Below are positions 10,383 to 21,445 of a DNA stretch of 64,000 bases, piece by piece. The translations under genes and the position numbers were made by a program. The DNA comes from Stutzerimonas stutzeri (GTDB lineage Bacteria; Pseudomonadota; Gammaproteobacteria; Pseudomonadales; Pseudomonadaceae), in contig NZ_JYHV01000037.1 of the NCBI RefSeq assembly GCF_000952685.1, positions 620,001-684,000 on the forward strand. The letters are read 5' to 3'. The notes under the pieces are model-generated. The model had not been told where the DNA came from. It worked only from the letters and a program-made list of their open reading frames with translations, and did no database searches. Position 1 is the first letter of the stretch. Every line of letters begins with the position of its first letter.

Positions 10383-11321
10383 TTATCGCAGCCGTTCGCT
10401 GAGAAAATCGAAGTACGCGTCGCGTATGGCTTCGCGTTCGTTGACCAGATGATGACGCGCCTCTGGGAGGCGCAGGATCTCCGGCTCGCTGAACTTACGC
10501 TTGAGCACTGGTAGGTTGTGCTGCCAGTCGACGGTCATGTCAGCGTCCCCCTGAATGATGATCGGACTGTGCGGGCTACGCGGTGCGCCTTCGATTCGCG
10601 GGATCCAACGCGACAGCGCGCCGACCCAGGCAGTGGGCAGAATATCCGGCTGCAGCGGGTCGTTCGATTGAATGAAGTCGAGAAACGCCGGATCGCCCGA
10701 GTTCTCACTGAAGCGCCGGGGGATCTGTTTGACGAAACGGCGCATGACTTCGTAGCTCATTCTGGACCAACCCCAGGCGCGCGGTCGCACCAGCGGCGCC
10801 AGGAGAATACCGCGCCCCAGCTGCGGTTGCCGTGGATGGCTGAGCAGATAATCCAGCACGATTGCGGCGCCAGTGCTTTGTCCCAGCAGATGCCACGGCT
10901 GAGGTAATCGCAACGCGGCGGCCTCATGCAGCAGCCCCTGCAGAACCGTCTGATACTCATCGAACTCATTGATACTGGCGCGCGGCCCGCTGGACAGTCC
11001 ATGCCCCGGGAGGTCGCAGGCGAGTACCGCGAACCCCATGCGCAGGCCCCAGTCCACCACATGCCGGTAGAGGCCCATGTGGTCGTAGTAACCGTGCAGG
11101 ATCAGCAGCGTCGCCACCGGCTGTTCGGGATACCACGCCTGCGCGACCACCTTGTAGCCGTGTACCGCAAAGCACCCCAGCCGGCGTTGCACGTTGGCAT
11201 GCTGGGGTAGATCCAGACCGTAATACGCCTGATAAAAGCGGGCTTGCGAGGAAAGCTCGCCATCATGACTGAGCGGTTTCAGCTGTGCGCGGAGGGTGTC
11301 GGGATCGATTCGCGAGGGCAT
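10383..11321 (-). CDS. Alpha/beta hydrolase (monoacylglycerol lipase-like)
   Basis: Serine hydrolase of the lysophospholipase/PldB type. The 312 residues contain the oxyanion strand LILHGYYDHMGLYRH (about residues 72-86), the nucleophile elbow GQSTGA with its catalytic Ser near residue 148, an Asp region IIIQGDADMTVDW near residue 250 and the terminal catalytic His in LPEARHHLVNE near residue 290, so a full Ser-Asp-His triad is readable. Likely substrates are monoacylglycerols or lysophospholipids, from family knowledge only. It lacks a signal peptide and should be cytoplasmic. It is convergent with the preceding DUF2059 gene (8-base gap). Confidence 0.82.
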   Translation of the reverse strand: MPSRIDPDTLRAQLKPLSHDGELSSQARFYQAYYGLDLPQHANVQRRLGCFAVHGYKVVAQAWYPEQPVATLLILHGYYDHMGLYRHVVDWGLRMGFAVLACDLPGHGLSSGPRASINEFDEYQTVLQGLLHEAAALRLPQPWHLLGQSTGAAIVLDYLLSHPRQPQLGRGILLAPLVRPRAWGWSRMSYEVMRRFVKQIPRRFSENSGDPAFLDFIQSNDPLQPDILPTAWVGALSRWIPRIEGAPRSPHSPIIIQGDADMTVDWQHNLPVLKRKFSEPEILRLPEARHHLVNEREAIRDAYFDFLSERLR

Positions 11322-11421
11322 GACAGGATTTCTAGCTCGAATTGAACGGAATATTCAGCTCTGCAACGCGACGTGGCAAGCTGGCGTATTCCCTGATGCG
11401 TATCCGCTGAAGAGTGCCGCC

Positions 11422-12006
11422 ATGTCCGTCCGCAACAAATATCTGATCGCCGCACTCGTCGCGCTGCTCTGGGGCGGCGCCATGCTGGCCGCCTTCCGGT
11501 GGTTCGAAGCGCGTTATCTGAGGCCCTTCGAAAGCGAACGTGCGGCGCTGTTCTCAGGCGAAAAGCTGGCATTGCCCGAGGCCTTGAAAGGAGCCGGGCC
11601 GATCCGCTTGGTGCATTTCTGGGATCCCGCCTGCCCCTGCAACGCCGGCAACCAGCAACATCTGGCCGAGCTGGTACAGCGCTTCGGTGCCCGAGGCGTC
11701 AGTTTTTACGCACTGCAAAAACCGGGAAGCCACGGTCGTCTGCCGGAACAGCTGGCCGGCCTGCAGACCCTCAACGCCTTGCCGGGCGCGGAAGACCTGC
11801 CGGCCAGCCCGGCCGTGGGCATCTGGGATGCCAGTGGCCGGCTGGTGTACATCGGCCCCTATAGCGAAGGGGCGGTGTGCAATTCCAGCAACAGCTTCAT
11901 CGAGCCGATCCTCGAAGCGGTGCTGGCCGGCCGGCAGGTCAACGCCACGCACTCGCTCGCGGTGGGCTGCTTCTGTGACTGGAACGGTTACCTGCCGGAG
12001 GGCTGA
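11422..12006 (+). CDS. Membrane-anchored thioredoxin-fold protein (DUF6436-like)
   Basis: 194-residue protein with an N-terminal membrane anchor (YLIAALVALLWGGAMLAAFRW) followed by a thioredoxin-like periplasmic domain. The motif HFWDPACPCN (about residues 70-79) sits where a thioredoxin CxxC would be; here it is CPC, with further Cys residues at VCNSSN and VGCFCDWN near the C-terminus. It may act in thiol or disulfide handling at the membrane; I recall such proteins being labelled DUF6436 but cannot confirm it. The frame is open from 11296, but the ATG at 11422, preceded by TGAAGAG, begins the hydrophobic anchor. Confidence 0.65.
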   Translation: MSVRNKYLIAALVALLWGGAMLAAFRWFEARYLRPFESERAALFSGEKLALPEALKGAGPIRLVHFWDPACPCNAGNQQHLAELVQRFGARGVSFYALQKPGSHGRLPEQLAGLQTLNALPGAEDLPASPAVGIWDASGRLVYIGPYSEGAVCNSSNSFIEPILEAVLAGRQVNATHSLAVGCFCDWNGYLPEG

Positions 12007-12065
12007 GATACCGCTACAGTAGCCAACCTGCCGCGGCCAGGCATTCCGGCCGACCGGCCTACCGA

Positions 12066-12959
12066 TCAGCTATGCGCCGAGGGCGGCGTCGCCACGTTGC
12101 TGGTGGCTGGTTGCCAGTTCTGCTTGGCGCCCTCGTCCATGGCCTGCCGCATCGCGCGCACGCGACGCTTCTCGGCGCGGCGGCTGACGTACCAGGCAAT
12201 GAAGGTTGCCAGCGACACCACCAACAAAATCAGGCTCGCCACGGCATTGATCTCGGGCTTCACGCCGAGCCGGACCGCAGAGAAGATTTCCATCGGCAGC
12301 GTGGTCGAACCCGGCCCGGAGACGAAGCTGGCCAGGACCAGATCATCCAGTGACAGCGCGAACGAGAGCATCCCGCCAGCTGCCAGCGATGGTGCAATCA
12401 TCGGTATGGTGATCAGGAAGAACACCTTCCAGGGCCGTGCGCCAAGGTCCATCGCCGCCTCCTCGATGGACTGGTCGAGCTCGCGCAGCCGCGCCATCAC
12501 GACCACCGCGACATAAGCCGAGCAGAAGGTGGTGTGCGCGATCCAGATGGTCGTGATACCCCGCTGCGCCGGCCAACCGATCAATTGGGCCATCGCCACG
12601 AACAACAGCAGCAGCGACAGACCGGTGATCACTTCGGGCATTACCAGCGGTGCCGTCACCAGGCCACCGAATAACGTGCGGCCGCGGAAGTTGGGAATCC
12701 GAGTCAGTACGAACGCCGCCATGGTGCCCAGTGCCACTGCTGTGACTGCCGTGTAGAGTGCAATCTCCAGCGAGCGCATCACAGCCCCCATCAGCTGGCT
12801 ATTGTCCAGCAGCCCCGCATACCACTTCAGCGACCAGCCACCCCACACCGTCACCAGCCGCGAGGCGTTGAACGAGTAAATAACCAGCAACACCATCGGC
12901 AAATAGATGAACAGCAGCCCGAGGACCAGGATCAGGTTGGAAAAGCTGTAGCGCTTCAT
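12066..12959 (-). CDS. spuH: Polyamine ABC transporter permease SpuH (PotI family)
   Basis: Inner-membrane permease of the putrescine/spermidine importer. The 297 residues have six membrane segments and the EAA-type cytoplasmic loop EEAAMDLGARPWKVFFLITIP (about residues 168-188), which contacts the ATPase. It is the last gene of the spuABCDEFGH cluster on the minus strand. Its ATG lies inside an ATGA that ends a small duplicated copy of the spuG 3' end, which also supplies the GGAGGG ribosome-binding site. Family order and length match PotI and P. aeruginosa SpuH. Confidence 0.92.
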   Translation of the reverse strand: MKRYSFSNLILVLGLLFIYLPMVLLVIYSFNASRLVTVWGGWSLKWYAGLLDNSQLMGAVMRSLEIALYTAVTAVALGTMAAFVLTRIPNFRGRTLFGGLVTAPLVMPEVITGLSLLLLFVAMAQLIGWPAQRGITTIWIAHTTFCSAYVAVVVMARLRELDQSIEEAAMDLGARPWKVFFLITIPMIAPSLAAGGMLSFALSLDDLVLASFVSGPGSTTLPMEIFSAVRLGVKPEINAVASLILLVVSLATFIAWYVSRRAEKRRVRAMRQAMDEGAKQNWQPATSNVATPPSAHS

Positions 12960-13080
12960 AGCTTGCCCTCCAACTCTTTCGCCATGCTTGTGGGTAGAGT
13001 GCCGGTTGAACAGGGCAGCCAGCTAGTTAGGTGAGTCATAGCTTGCCCTCAAGCTCTTTGGCTTGGTTGCGGTTGAACAG
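12957..13080. repeat. Degenerate tandem duplication of the spuG-spuH junction
   Basis: The plus-strand segment CATAGCTTGCCCTC occurs at 12957-12970 and again at 13037-13050, and both copies are followed by a diverged CTCTTT block and GGTTGAACAG (13004-13013 and 13071-13080). Read on the minus strand, the spuG-distal copy re-encodes the end of SpuG, AKELEGKL followed by TGA. Its stop overlaps the spuH start exactly as the original junction would have, so roughly 80 bp were duplicated and the inner part has decayed. Confidence 0.85.
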
Positions 13081-13932
13081 AATGATCGGCACCAGCAGGA
13101 TCGCCAGCATCACCACCGCCAGAGCGGACGCCACCGGCCAGTCACGGTTGTTGAAGAACTCCTGCCAGAGCACTTTGCCGATCATCAGCGTCTCCGGTCC
13201 ACCGAGCAGTTCGGGGATGACGAACTCACCCACCACCGGAATGAACACCAGCATGCAGCCGGCGATGATGCCGTTCTTGGACAGCGGCACGGTGATCTTC
13301 CAGAACGCTTTCAGATTGCTGGCGCCGAGATCCGAGGCCGCCTCGAGCAGGCTCGTGTCATGCTTCACCAGGTTGGCATAGAGCGGCAGAATCATGAACG
13401 GCAGGTACGAATAAACCACGCCGATATAGACAGCCAAATCGGTGTTGAGGATGCGCAGCGGCTCGTCGATCAGCCCCATGCCCATCAGCAGGCCATTGAG
13501 GATGCCGTTGCTGCTGAGAATGCCCATCCAGGCGTAGACCCGGATCAGAATCGCCGTCCAGGTGGGCATCATGATCAGCAGCAACAGGACCGTCTGCAGA
13601 TCCTTGCGCGCCCGGGCGATGGCGTAGGCCATGGGATAGCCGACCGCCAGACAGATCAGGGTGCTGAAGAAGGCGATGCGCAGCGAGCCGGCGTAGGCCG
13701 CCCAGTACAGGTCATCCTCGCTGAGGAAAATGTAGTTGCCGAGGTTGATCACCAGCTGCAGCTGCTGCTCGGCGTAGGTGAATATCTCCGTATAGGGAGG
13801 TATCGCCACGTCCGCCTCGGCAAAGCTGATCTTCAGCACGATGGCGAACGGCAGCAGGAAAAACAGCATCAGCCAGATGAAGGGTACGCCGATGACCAGC
13901 CGGCGCCCGGTATTCAAGCGTGAGCGGTTCAT
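13036..13932 (-). CDS. spuG: Polyamine ABC transporter permease SpuG (PotH family)
   Basis: Second inner-membrane permease of the polyamine importer, pairing with SpuH. From the ATG at 13932 the protein has 298 residues with six membrane segments beginning LVIGVPFIWLMLFFLLPFAIVL and the EAA loop LEAASDLGASNLKAFWKITVPL near residue 190. The frame is open further upstream, but the chosen start overlaps the spuF stop (ATGA) and matches the family N-terminus. Its 3' end is duplicated just downstream, leaving a 76-base gap before spuH where the ancestral genes apparently overlapped. Confidence 0.92.
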   Translation of the reverse strand: MNRSRLNTGRRLVIGVPFIWLMLFFLLPFAIVLKISFAEADVAIPPYTEIFTYAEQQLQLVINLGNYIFLSEDDLYWAAYAGSLRIAFFSTLICLAVGYPMAYAIARARKDLQTVLLLLIMMPTWTAILIRVYAWMGILSSNGILNGLLMGMGLIDEPLRILNTDLAVYIGVVYSYLPFMILPLYANLVKHDTSLLEAASDLGASNLKAFWKITVPLSKNGIIAGCMLVFIPVVGEFVIPELLGGPETLMIGKVLWQEFFNNRDWPVASALAVVMLAILLVPIILFNRNQAKELEGKL

Positions 13933-15080
13933 GCCTGCAGTACCACGCCGCTGTCGTCCCACCAATAGACGAACACTTCTTCCTCCCATGTCGGCCATTT
14001 CACGTGGCGTTCGGCGTTGGCGAGAAAAGCCTGCACGATCATCCCCGACGAGAGCTTGATGTAGTAAACCGAATGCCCGCCCAGATAGGCGATGTCGTGC
14101 ACCACGCCCTTGGCCCAGTTGTAGCCCGGTCGCTGCAGCTCAGGGAGTTCGGTGCCGATCAGCAGCTTCTCTGGACGAATGGCATAGGTAATCTGTTTGT
14201 CCTGCGCACGGGTGCTGATGCCATGCCCGACGTAGATCGGATTCTCCAGACCGGGAGAGGCGATGACGGCGTGATCTTCCACGTCTTCGATCAGCTCGCC
14301 CTCGAACAGGTTGACGTTGCCTATGAACTCACAGACCAGCCGGCTTGCCGGAGTCTCGTAGATATCCATCGGACTGCCGACCTGGGCGATCCAGCCCAGA
14401 TGCATGATGGCGATACGTTCGGCCATGGTCATGGCCTCTTCCTGATCGTGGGTGACCATCACGCAGGTCACGCCGACCCGCTCGATGATCTGCACCAGTT
14501 CCAGCTGCATCTGCGAGCGCAGCTTCTTGTCCAGCGCGCCCATGGGCTCGTCGAGCAGCAACAGCTTGGGCCGCTTGGCCAGCGAGCGGGCCAGGGCGAC
14601 GCGCTGACGCTGGCCGCCGGACAGCTGATGCGGCTTGCGCTTGGCGTACTGACTCATCTGCACCAAGGTCAGCATCTCATCGACTCGCGCCTGCACCTCA
14701 TCCTTGGGCAGTCCGTCCTGCTTGAGGCCGAAGGCAATATTCTGCGCAACCGTCATGTGCGGGAACAGTGCATAGGACTGGAACATCATGTTGATCGGCC
14801 GCTCGTAAGGCGGCATGTCGGTGATGTCCTGACCGTCGAGAAAAATCCGCCCTTCGGTCGGTCGCTCGAAACCCGCCAGCATGCGCAGCAAGGTCGACTT
14901 GCCCGAGCCGGAACCGCCCAGCAGAGCGAAGATTTCGCCCTGATGGATGCTCAGCGAGACATCATCGACGGCCACCGTTTCGTCGAACTTCTTGGTGACG
15001 CGGTCGATCTTCAGCAGCACCTGTTTGTTCTGACTCTCGCCGGTGAGGGCTTTTTTGTAGGCGCTGGAGGCAACGGCCAT
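13929..15080 (-). CDS. spuF: Polyamine ABC transporter ATPase SpuF (PotG family)
   Basis: ATP-binding subunit energising SpuG/SpuH. The 383 residues contain Walker A GGSGSGKST (about 55-63), the Q-loop MMFQSYALFPHMT, the ABC signature LSGGQRQR (about 146-153), Walker B LLLLDEP and the switch His in VMVTHDQEEAM. A C-terminal regulatory TOBE-like region begins around residue 280 (IRPEKLLIG). Length and motifs are those of PotG and SpuF. Its stop overlaps the spuG start, so translation is coupled. Confidence 0.95.
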   Translation of the reverse strand: MAVASSAYKKALTGESQNKQVLLKIDRVTKKFDETVAVDDVSLSIHQGEIFALLGGSGSGKSTLLRMLAGFERPTEGRIFLDGQDITDMPPYERPINMMFQSYALFPHMTVAQNIAFGLKQDGLPKDEVQARVDEMLTLVQMSQYAKRKPHQLSGGQRQRVALARSLAKRPKLLLLDEPMGALDKKLRSQMQLELVQIIERVGVTCVMVTHDQEEAMTMAERIAIMHLGWIAQVGSPMDIYETPASRLVCEFIGNVNLFEGELIEDVEDHAVIASPGLENPIYVGHGISTRAQDKQITYAIRPEKLLIGTELPELQRPGYNWAKGVVHDIAYLGGHSVYYIKLSSGMIVQAFLANAERHVKWPTWEEEVFVYWWDDSGVVLQA

Positions 15081-15143
15081 GCGCGAACTCCCGATTGGAA
15101 AAAAGAATGGGCCCGGACAGCACCGGGAATATCGATTCGATAC

Positions 15144-15162
15144 GCGGCGGCAGCTCCGCCGC
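15144..15162 (-). other. Stem-loop between spuE and spuF
   Basis: GCGGCGG (15144-15150) pairs with CCGCCGC (15156-15162) across a five-base loop, 21 bases after the spuE stop as read on the minus strand. There is no T-run. It probably protects or attenuates the mRNA between the binding-protein gene and the membrane-complex genes. Confidence 0.5.
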
Positions 15163-15182
15163 GCTCGTGTTGTTCGCGGCTT

Positions 15183-16298
<1,116 letters not shown>

Positions 16299-16453
16299 TC
16301 AGCGGGCGAAAGGCGGGCTGTTTATTGGAAAAACCTCTAAAAATCAACTGGCACTGCGTAAAGAGCGATACGGCTACGCTCGAAAGGAGACACTGCATGC
16401 GGATCGCAAGCCAGAGATGCGGGTCCGTACATGGCCTCCTTCAGGGTTTTGTT

Positions 16454-16493
16454 GCCAACCCGCCAGACCTGCAAGGGGATCTGGCGAGTTGGC
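16454..16493 (-). other. Stem-loop downstream of spuD
   Basis: GCCAAC (16454-16459) plus CGCCAGA (16461-16467) pair with TCTGGCG (16480-16486) plus GTTGGC (16488-16493), giving a 13-bp stem with one mismatch and a 12-base loop. On the minus strand it follows the spuD stop by 6 bases. With no T-run it looks like an mRNA 3' stabiliser or attenuator rather than a full terminator. The rest of the spuD-spuE gap is featureless. Confidence 0.6.
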
Positions 16494-16499
16494 TGTGCA

Positions 16500-17723
<1,224 letters not shown>

Positions 17724-17779
17724 TCAGGCCAAAGCACGCGCGCAGTCTGGCAAGGTCGGGGGCCGTTTTTCAACAACCT

Positions 17780-17797
17780 GAGCGTGCTGGCACGCTC
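17780..17797 (-). other. Stem-loop between spuC and spuD
   Basis: GAGCGTGC (17780-17787) and GCACGCTC (17790-17797) form a perfect 8-bp stem with a two-base loop, partly extended by AACC/GGTT on either side. Read on the minus strand it is followed by a mixed GGTTGTTGAAAAACG tract. It may be a weak terminator or attenuator separating the catabolic genes (spuABC) from the transport genes (spuDEFGH). Confidence 0.45.
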
Positions 17798-17852
17798 ATT
17801 GGTTGCATTCATCCCGGCACCGGTGTGCATTGCCCGGTGCACCTCGCCCCGC

Positions 17853-19211
17853 TCAGCCGAGCGCGTCCTTGGCAGTCGCATCCAGACATAGGCGAACCTT
17901 GCCGATCAGCTCGTCGATCTGCTCTTCGTTTATCACCAGCGGCGGCGAAATGATCATGGTGTCGCCCACCGCCCGCATTACCAGGCCGTTACGGAAGCAA
18001 TGTTCGCGGCAGAGCATGCCCACTCCCGGATCAGCGAAACGCTCACGGGTTTTCTTGTTCTTTACCAACTCCAGCGCGCCGAGCATGCCGACGCCACGCG
18101 CCTCGCCCACCAACGGATGCTCGACCAACTCACGCCAGCGAGACAGCAAATAAGGTGCCGTCTTGCTCTTCACCTGCTCGACGATTTTCTCTTCACGCAT
18201 GATGCGGATGTTCTCCAGCGCCACCGCCGCGGCTACCGGGTGCCCCGAGTAGGTAAAGCCGTGATAGAACTCGCCGCCCTCGTTGAGGGTGTGCACCACT
18301 TCGTCGCGCACCACCACGCCGCCCATCGGCAGGTAGCCGGAGGTCAGGCCCTTGGCAATCGGCATCAGGTCAGGCGCATTGCCGTAGTAGTCGCTGCCGA
18401 ACCATTCTCCGGTGCGCCCGAAGCCACAGATCACTTCGTCGGCAATGAACAGGATGTCGTAGCGGGCAAGAATCTCGCGAATCTTCGGCCAGTAGCTGTC
18501 CGGCGGAATGATCACGCCGCCGGCGCCCTGGATCGGTTCGGCGATGAAGGCCGCGACCTTGTCCTCACCCACCTCGAGAATCTTCTGCTCCAGCTGCTCG
18601 GCCACACGAGCGCCGAACTCCTCCGGCTCCATGTCGCCGCCCTCACCGAACCAGTAGGGCTGGTCGATGTGCTCGATCCCCGGAATCGGACCATCGCCTT
18701 GTTCGTGCATGGCTTTCATCCCGCCGAGGCTGGCGCCAGCGATGGTCGACCCGTGATAGCCATTCCAGCGGCCAATGACCACCTTCTTCTGCGGCTGACC
18801 CTTGATCGCCCAGTAATGGCGCACCATGCGCAGCACGGTGTCGTTGGCTTCCGAACCCGAGCCGGTGAAGAACACATGGTTCATGCCGTCCGGCGCGATT
18901 TCGGCAATCGCCTTGGCGAGCGCGAGGGCCGGCGGGTGGGCAGTCTGGAAAAACAGGTTGTAGTAGGGCAGCTCGCGCATCTGCCGAGTCGCCGCCTCGA
19001 CCAGCTCCTCGCGGCCATAACCCAGATTGACGCACCAGAGCCCGGCCATCGCATCGAGGATCTTGTGACCCTCGCTGTCCCACAGATAAACGCCTTCGCC
19101 ACGGGTGATGATGCGCGTGCCCTTGGCGTTGAGTGCCTTGAAGTCGGTGAACGGCGGCAGGTGATGGTCGCGGCTCAGGGCTTGCCACTGCAGGGTTTGC
19201 GAATCGCTCAT
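17853..19211 (-). CDS. spuC: Putrescine-pyruvate aminotransferase SpuC
   Basis: Class III PLP-dependent aminotransferase that converts putrescine (or cadaverine) to 4-aminobutanal with pyruvate as acceptor. The 452 residues contain [18 protein letters not shown], the [15 protein letters not shown] phosphate-binding region (about residues 113-127), [15 protein letters not shown] and the PLP lysine in [17 protein letters not shown] (about residue 288), then [14 protein letters not shown]. It lies between spuB and spuD, as in P. aeruginosa. It is longer at the N-terminus than ornithine aminotransferases and matches the SpuC type. Confidence 0.92.
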   Translation of the reverse strand: MSDSQTLQWQALSRDHHLPPFTDFKALNAKGTRIITRGEGVYLWDSEGHKILDAMAGLWCVNLGYGREELVEAATRQMRELPYYNLFFQTAHPPALALAKAIAEIAPDGMNHVFFTGSGSEANDTVLRMVRHYWAIKGQPQKKVVIGRWNGYHGSTIAGASLGGMKAMHEQGDGPIPGIEHIDQPYWFGEGGDMEPEEFGARVAEQLEQKILEVGEDKVAAFIAEPIQGAGGVIIPPDSYWPKIREILARYDILFIADEVICGFGRTGEWFGSDYYGNAPDLMPIAKGLTSGYLPMGGVVVRDEVVHTLNEGGEFYHGFTYSGHPVAAAVALENIRIMREEKIVEQVKSKTAPYLLSRWRELVEHPLVGEARGVGMLGALELVKNKKTRERFADPGVGMLCREHCFRNGLVMRAVGDTMIISPPLVINEEQIDELIGKVRLCLDATAKDALG

Positions 19212-19241
19212 CGATCACCTCTTGATCAGAATTTAGCTTGA

Positions 19242-19297
19242 AGCTGGAAGCTGGAAGTCAAAGCGCAACGCCGAAGTCCGGCTTCCGGCTTCCAGCT
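19242..19297. repeat. Inverted GGAAGCT-type repeat between spuB and spuC
   Basis: AGCTGGAAGCTGGAAG at 19242-19257 is opposed by CTTCCGGCTTCCAGCT at 19282-19297 (about 15 of 16 positions pair). The tandem unit AGCTGGA recurs as CTTCTAGCTTCTAGC near 49902-49931, so this belongs to a dispersed intergenic repeat family. It may act as an mRNA stem-loop between spuB and spuC. Confidence 0.7.
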
Positions 19298-19302
19298 GCT
19301 TT

Positions 19303-20658
19303 TCACACCGAGAGCATCAGGAATTCGCGCTCCCAGGAACTGATGACCCGGTGGTAGTTTTCCTGCTCGGCCCGTTTGACTGCGACGTAGCCGGTGATGA
19401 ATTTCGGGCTCAGGTACTTCTCCAGTTGTCGACAGCTCTCCATCCGTTCCAGCGCGGCTTCCAGAGTCAATGGCAGGCGCAGGTTGCGCCGTTCATAGCC
19501 CCGCCCCTTCACCGGCTGGCTCGGTGGCAACTCCTCGACCATGCCGATGTAGCCACACAGCAAGCTCGCCGCGATGGCCAGGTACGGGTTGGCATCAGCC
19601 CCCGGCAGACGGTTCTCGACGCGACGGTTCTGCGGGTCTGAATCCGGCACGCGCAGGCCGACGGTACGGTTCTCCTCACCCCATTCGACATTGACCGGCG
19701 CCGAGGTGTCAGGCAGGAACCGACGAAACGAATTGACGTTGGGTGCGAACAGCGGAAGGAGCTCGGGAATGTACTTCTGCAGGCCGCCGACGTGATGCAG
19801 GAACAGCTGGCTCATGGTGCCGTCGCTGTTGGAAAAGATATTGCGCCCGGTCTCGTCGATCACGCTCTGGTGCAGATGCATGGCGCTACCCGGCTCGCCG
19901 GTCATGGGCTTGGCCATGAAGGTAGCCGCGACGTTGTGCTTGAGCGCCGCCTCACGCATGGTGCGCTTGAACACCAGGATCTGATCGGCCAGATGCAGCG
20001 CTTCGCCATGACGGAAATTGATTTCCATCTGCGCGGTGCCTTCCTCATGAATCAGGGTGTCCAGATCCAGGCCCTGGGCTTCGCACCAGTCGTACATGTC
20101 TTCGAACAGCGGGTCGAATTCGTTGGCCGCATCGATGGAGAACGACTGCCGGCCGGTCTCCTGGCGGCCCGAGCGGCCGACTGGCGGCTGGAACGGCAAA
20201 TCCGGATCCTCGCAGCGCTTGGTCAGGTAGAACTCCATCTCCGGCGCGACGATAGGCTGCCAGCCTTTGTCGGCGTACATCTTCAAGACGCGCTTCAGGA
20301 TATTGCGTGGCGAGAGTTCGATGGGGTTGCCCATCTTGTCGTAGGTATCGTGAATCACCTGAGCCGTCGGTTCGATGGCCCAGGGCACCAGGAACACCGC
20401 ATCCGGATCGGGTCGGCAGAACATGTCGATATCGGCCGGGTCGAGGAGCTCGTAATAGATGTCGTCCTCGACATAATCGCCGGTCACGGTCTGCAGCAGC
20501 ACGCTCTCCGGCAGGCGCATGCCTTTCTCGTCGAGGAACTTGTTGGTGGGGGAAATCTTGCCGCGGGCGATGCCGGTCAAATCGCTGATCAGGCATTCCA
20601 CCTCGGTGATCTTGCGTTCTTTCAGCCAGCCGGTGAGCTGGTCGAGCTTGCTGGACAT
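19303..20658 (-). CDS. spuB: Gamma-glutamylpolyamine synthetase SpuB
   Basis: Glutamine-synthetase-fold ligase that joins glutamate to polyamines with ATP (PuuA/PauA type). The 451 residues contain the beta-grasp segment ECLISDLTGIARGKISP near the N-terminus, EMEFYLTKR for metal binding, HEEGTAQMEINFRH, MHLHQSVID and NRRVENRLPGADANPYLAIAA. The ATG at 20658, preceded by GAGGT, is chosen; the frame is open another 55 codons upstream without homology. It follows spuA closely and precedes spuC. Confidence 0.9.
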   Translation of the reverse strand: MSSKLDQLTGWLKERKITEVECLISDLTGIARGKISPTNKFLDEKGMRLPESVLLQTVTGDYVEDDIYYELLDPADIDMFCRPDPDAVFLVPWAIEPTAQVIHDTYDKMGNPIELSPRNILKRVLKMYADKGWQPIVAPEMEFYLTKRCEDPDLPFQPPVGRSGRQETGRQSFSIDAANEFDPLFEDMYDWCEAQGLDLDTLIHEEGTAQMEINFRHGEALHLADQILVFKRTMREAALKHNVAATFMAKPMTGEPGSAMHLHQSVIDETGRNIFSNSDGTMSQLFLHHVGGLQKYIPELLPLFAPNVNSFRRFLPDTSAPVNVEWGEENRTVGLRVPDSDPQNRRVENRLPGADANPYLAIAASLLCGYIGMVEELPPSQPVKGRGYERRNLRLPLTLEAALERMESCRQLEKYLSPKFITGYVAVKRAEQENYHRVISSWEREFLMLSV

Positions 20659-20698
20659 AACGACCTCGATGTATGAAACAGGCACCGTGCAACTGCGC

Positions 20699-21445
20699 TT
20701 AACGGCGCTCTGCATGCTCCCGGCATGCTCGGGCAAAGCCTTGGAACAACGCCAGATAATAAGGGTGGTCGTGCACTTTCCATTCCGGATGCCATTGCAC
20801 GCCGAGTGCGAAGCTTTGCGCATGCTCCACGGAGAAGGCTTCGATCAGCCCATCGGGCGCCAGCGCTTCGATGCGCAGCCCCCCCCCGAGGCGCTCGACG
20901 CCCTGACCGTGCACCGAATTGACCTCGATGCGCGGCGGCAGGCCGAGCCGCTCCAGCAGCCCGCCAGGCTGTACATGCAGGTCGTGGCTGAGCCCGTATT
21001 GAACCTCGACCGGATCTTCGGCGCGCTCGCGATGATCGGCGTAGGGGCCGGCTTCATGCACCTTCTGATGCAGGCTGCCACCGAACGCCACGTTCATCTC
21101 CTGAAACCCGCGGCAGACTCCAAATACCGGAAGGCCGGCCTCGACCGCCGCGCGAATCAGCGGCAGGGTCAGTTGGTCGCGAGAAGGGTCGTGCGGCGTG
21201 CCTTCGGCGCTGGCGGGTCCGCCATAGCGGTGAGGTTCGACGTTGGAAGGCGAGCCGGTGAGGAACAGCCCGTCTACGCTATCAAGAAGGGCGGCTGGAT
21301 CGATGAGATCATCCAGCGCCGGGATGACCAGCGGCAAACCCGCGATAGCGACTGCACGCAGGTACTTGTCGCCGGCAATGTGAAAGTTGTGGTGGCCAAT
21401 CTGCCTGGTACAGGCGGAAACGCCGATCAATGGCACGCGAGGCAT
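20699..21445 (-). CDS. spuA: Gamma-glutamyl-GABA hydrolase-like amidotransferase SpuA
   Basis: Class-I glutamine-amidotransferase fold hydrolase (PuuD family) that releases glutamate from gamma-glutamyl-GABA or related polyamine intermediates. In the 248 residues the nucleophile lies in PVFGVCRGFQEMNVAFGG (Cys near residue 114), with the His-Glu pair in GVQWHPEWK near residue 222. The start MPRVPLIGVSAC at 21445 matches the family; the longer frame upstream does not. Only a weak GACGAG ribosome-binding site precedes it. It is first in the spuABC... series and divergent from spuI. Confidence 0.88.
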   Translation of the reverse strand: MPRVPLIGVSACTRQIGHHNFHIAGDKYLRAVAIAGLPLVIPALDDLIDPAALLDSVDGLFLTGSPSNVEPHRYGGPASAEGTPHDPSRDQLTLPLIRAAVEAGLPVFGVCRGFQEMNVAFGGSLHQKVHEAGPYADHRERAEDPVEVQYGLSHDLHVQPGGLLERLGLPPRIEVNSVHGQGVERLGGGLRIEALAPDGLIEAFSVEHAQSFALGVQWHPEWKVHDHPYYLALFQGFARACREHAERR

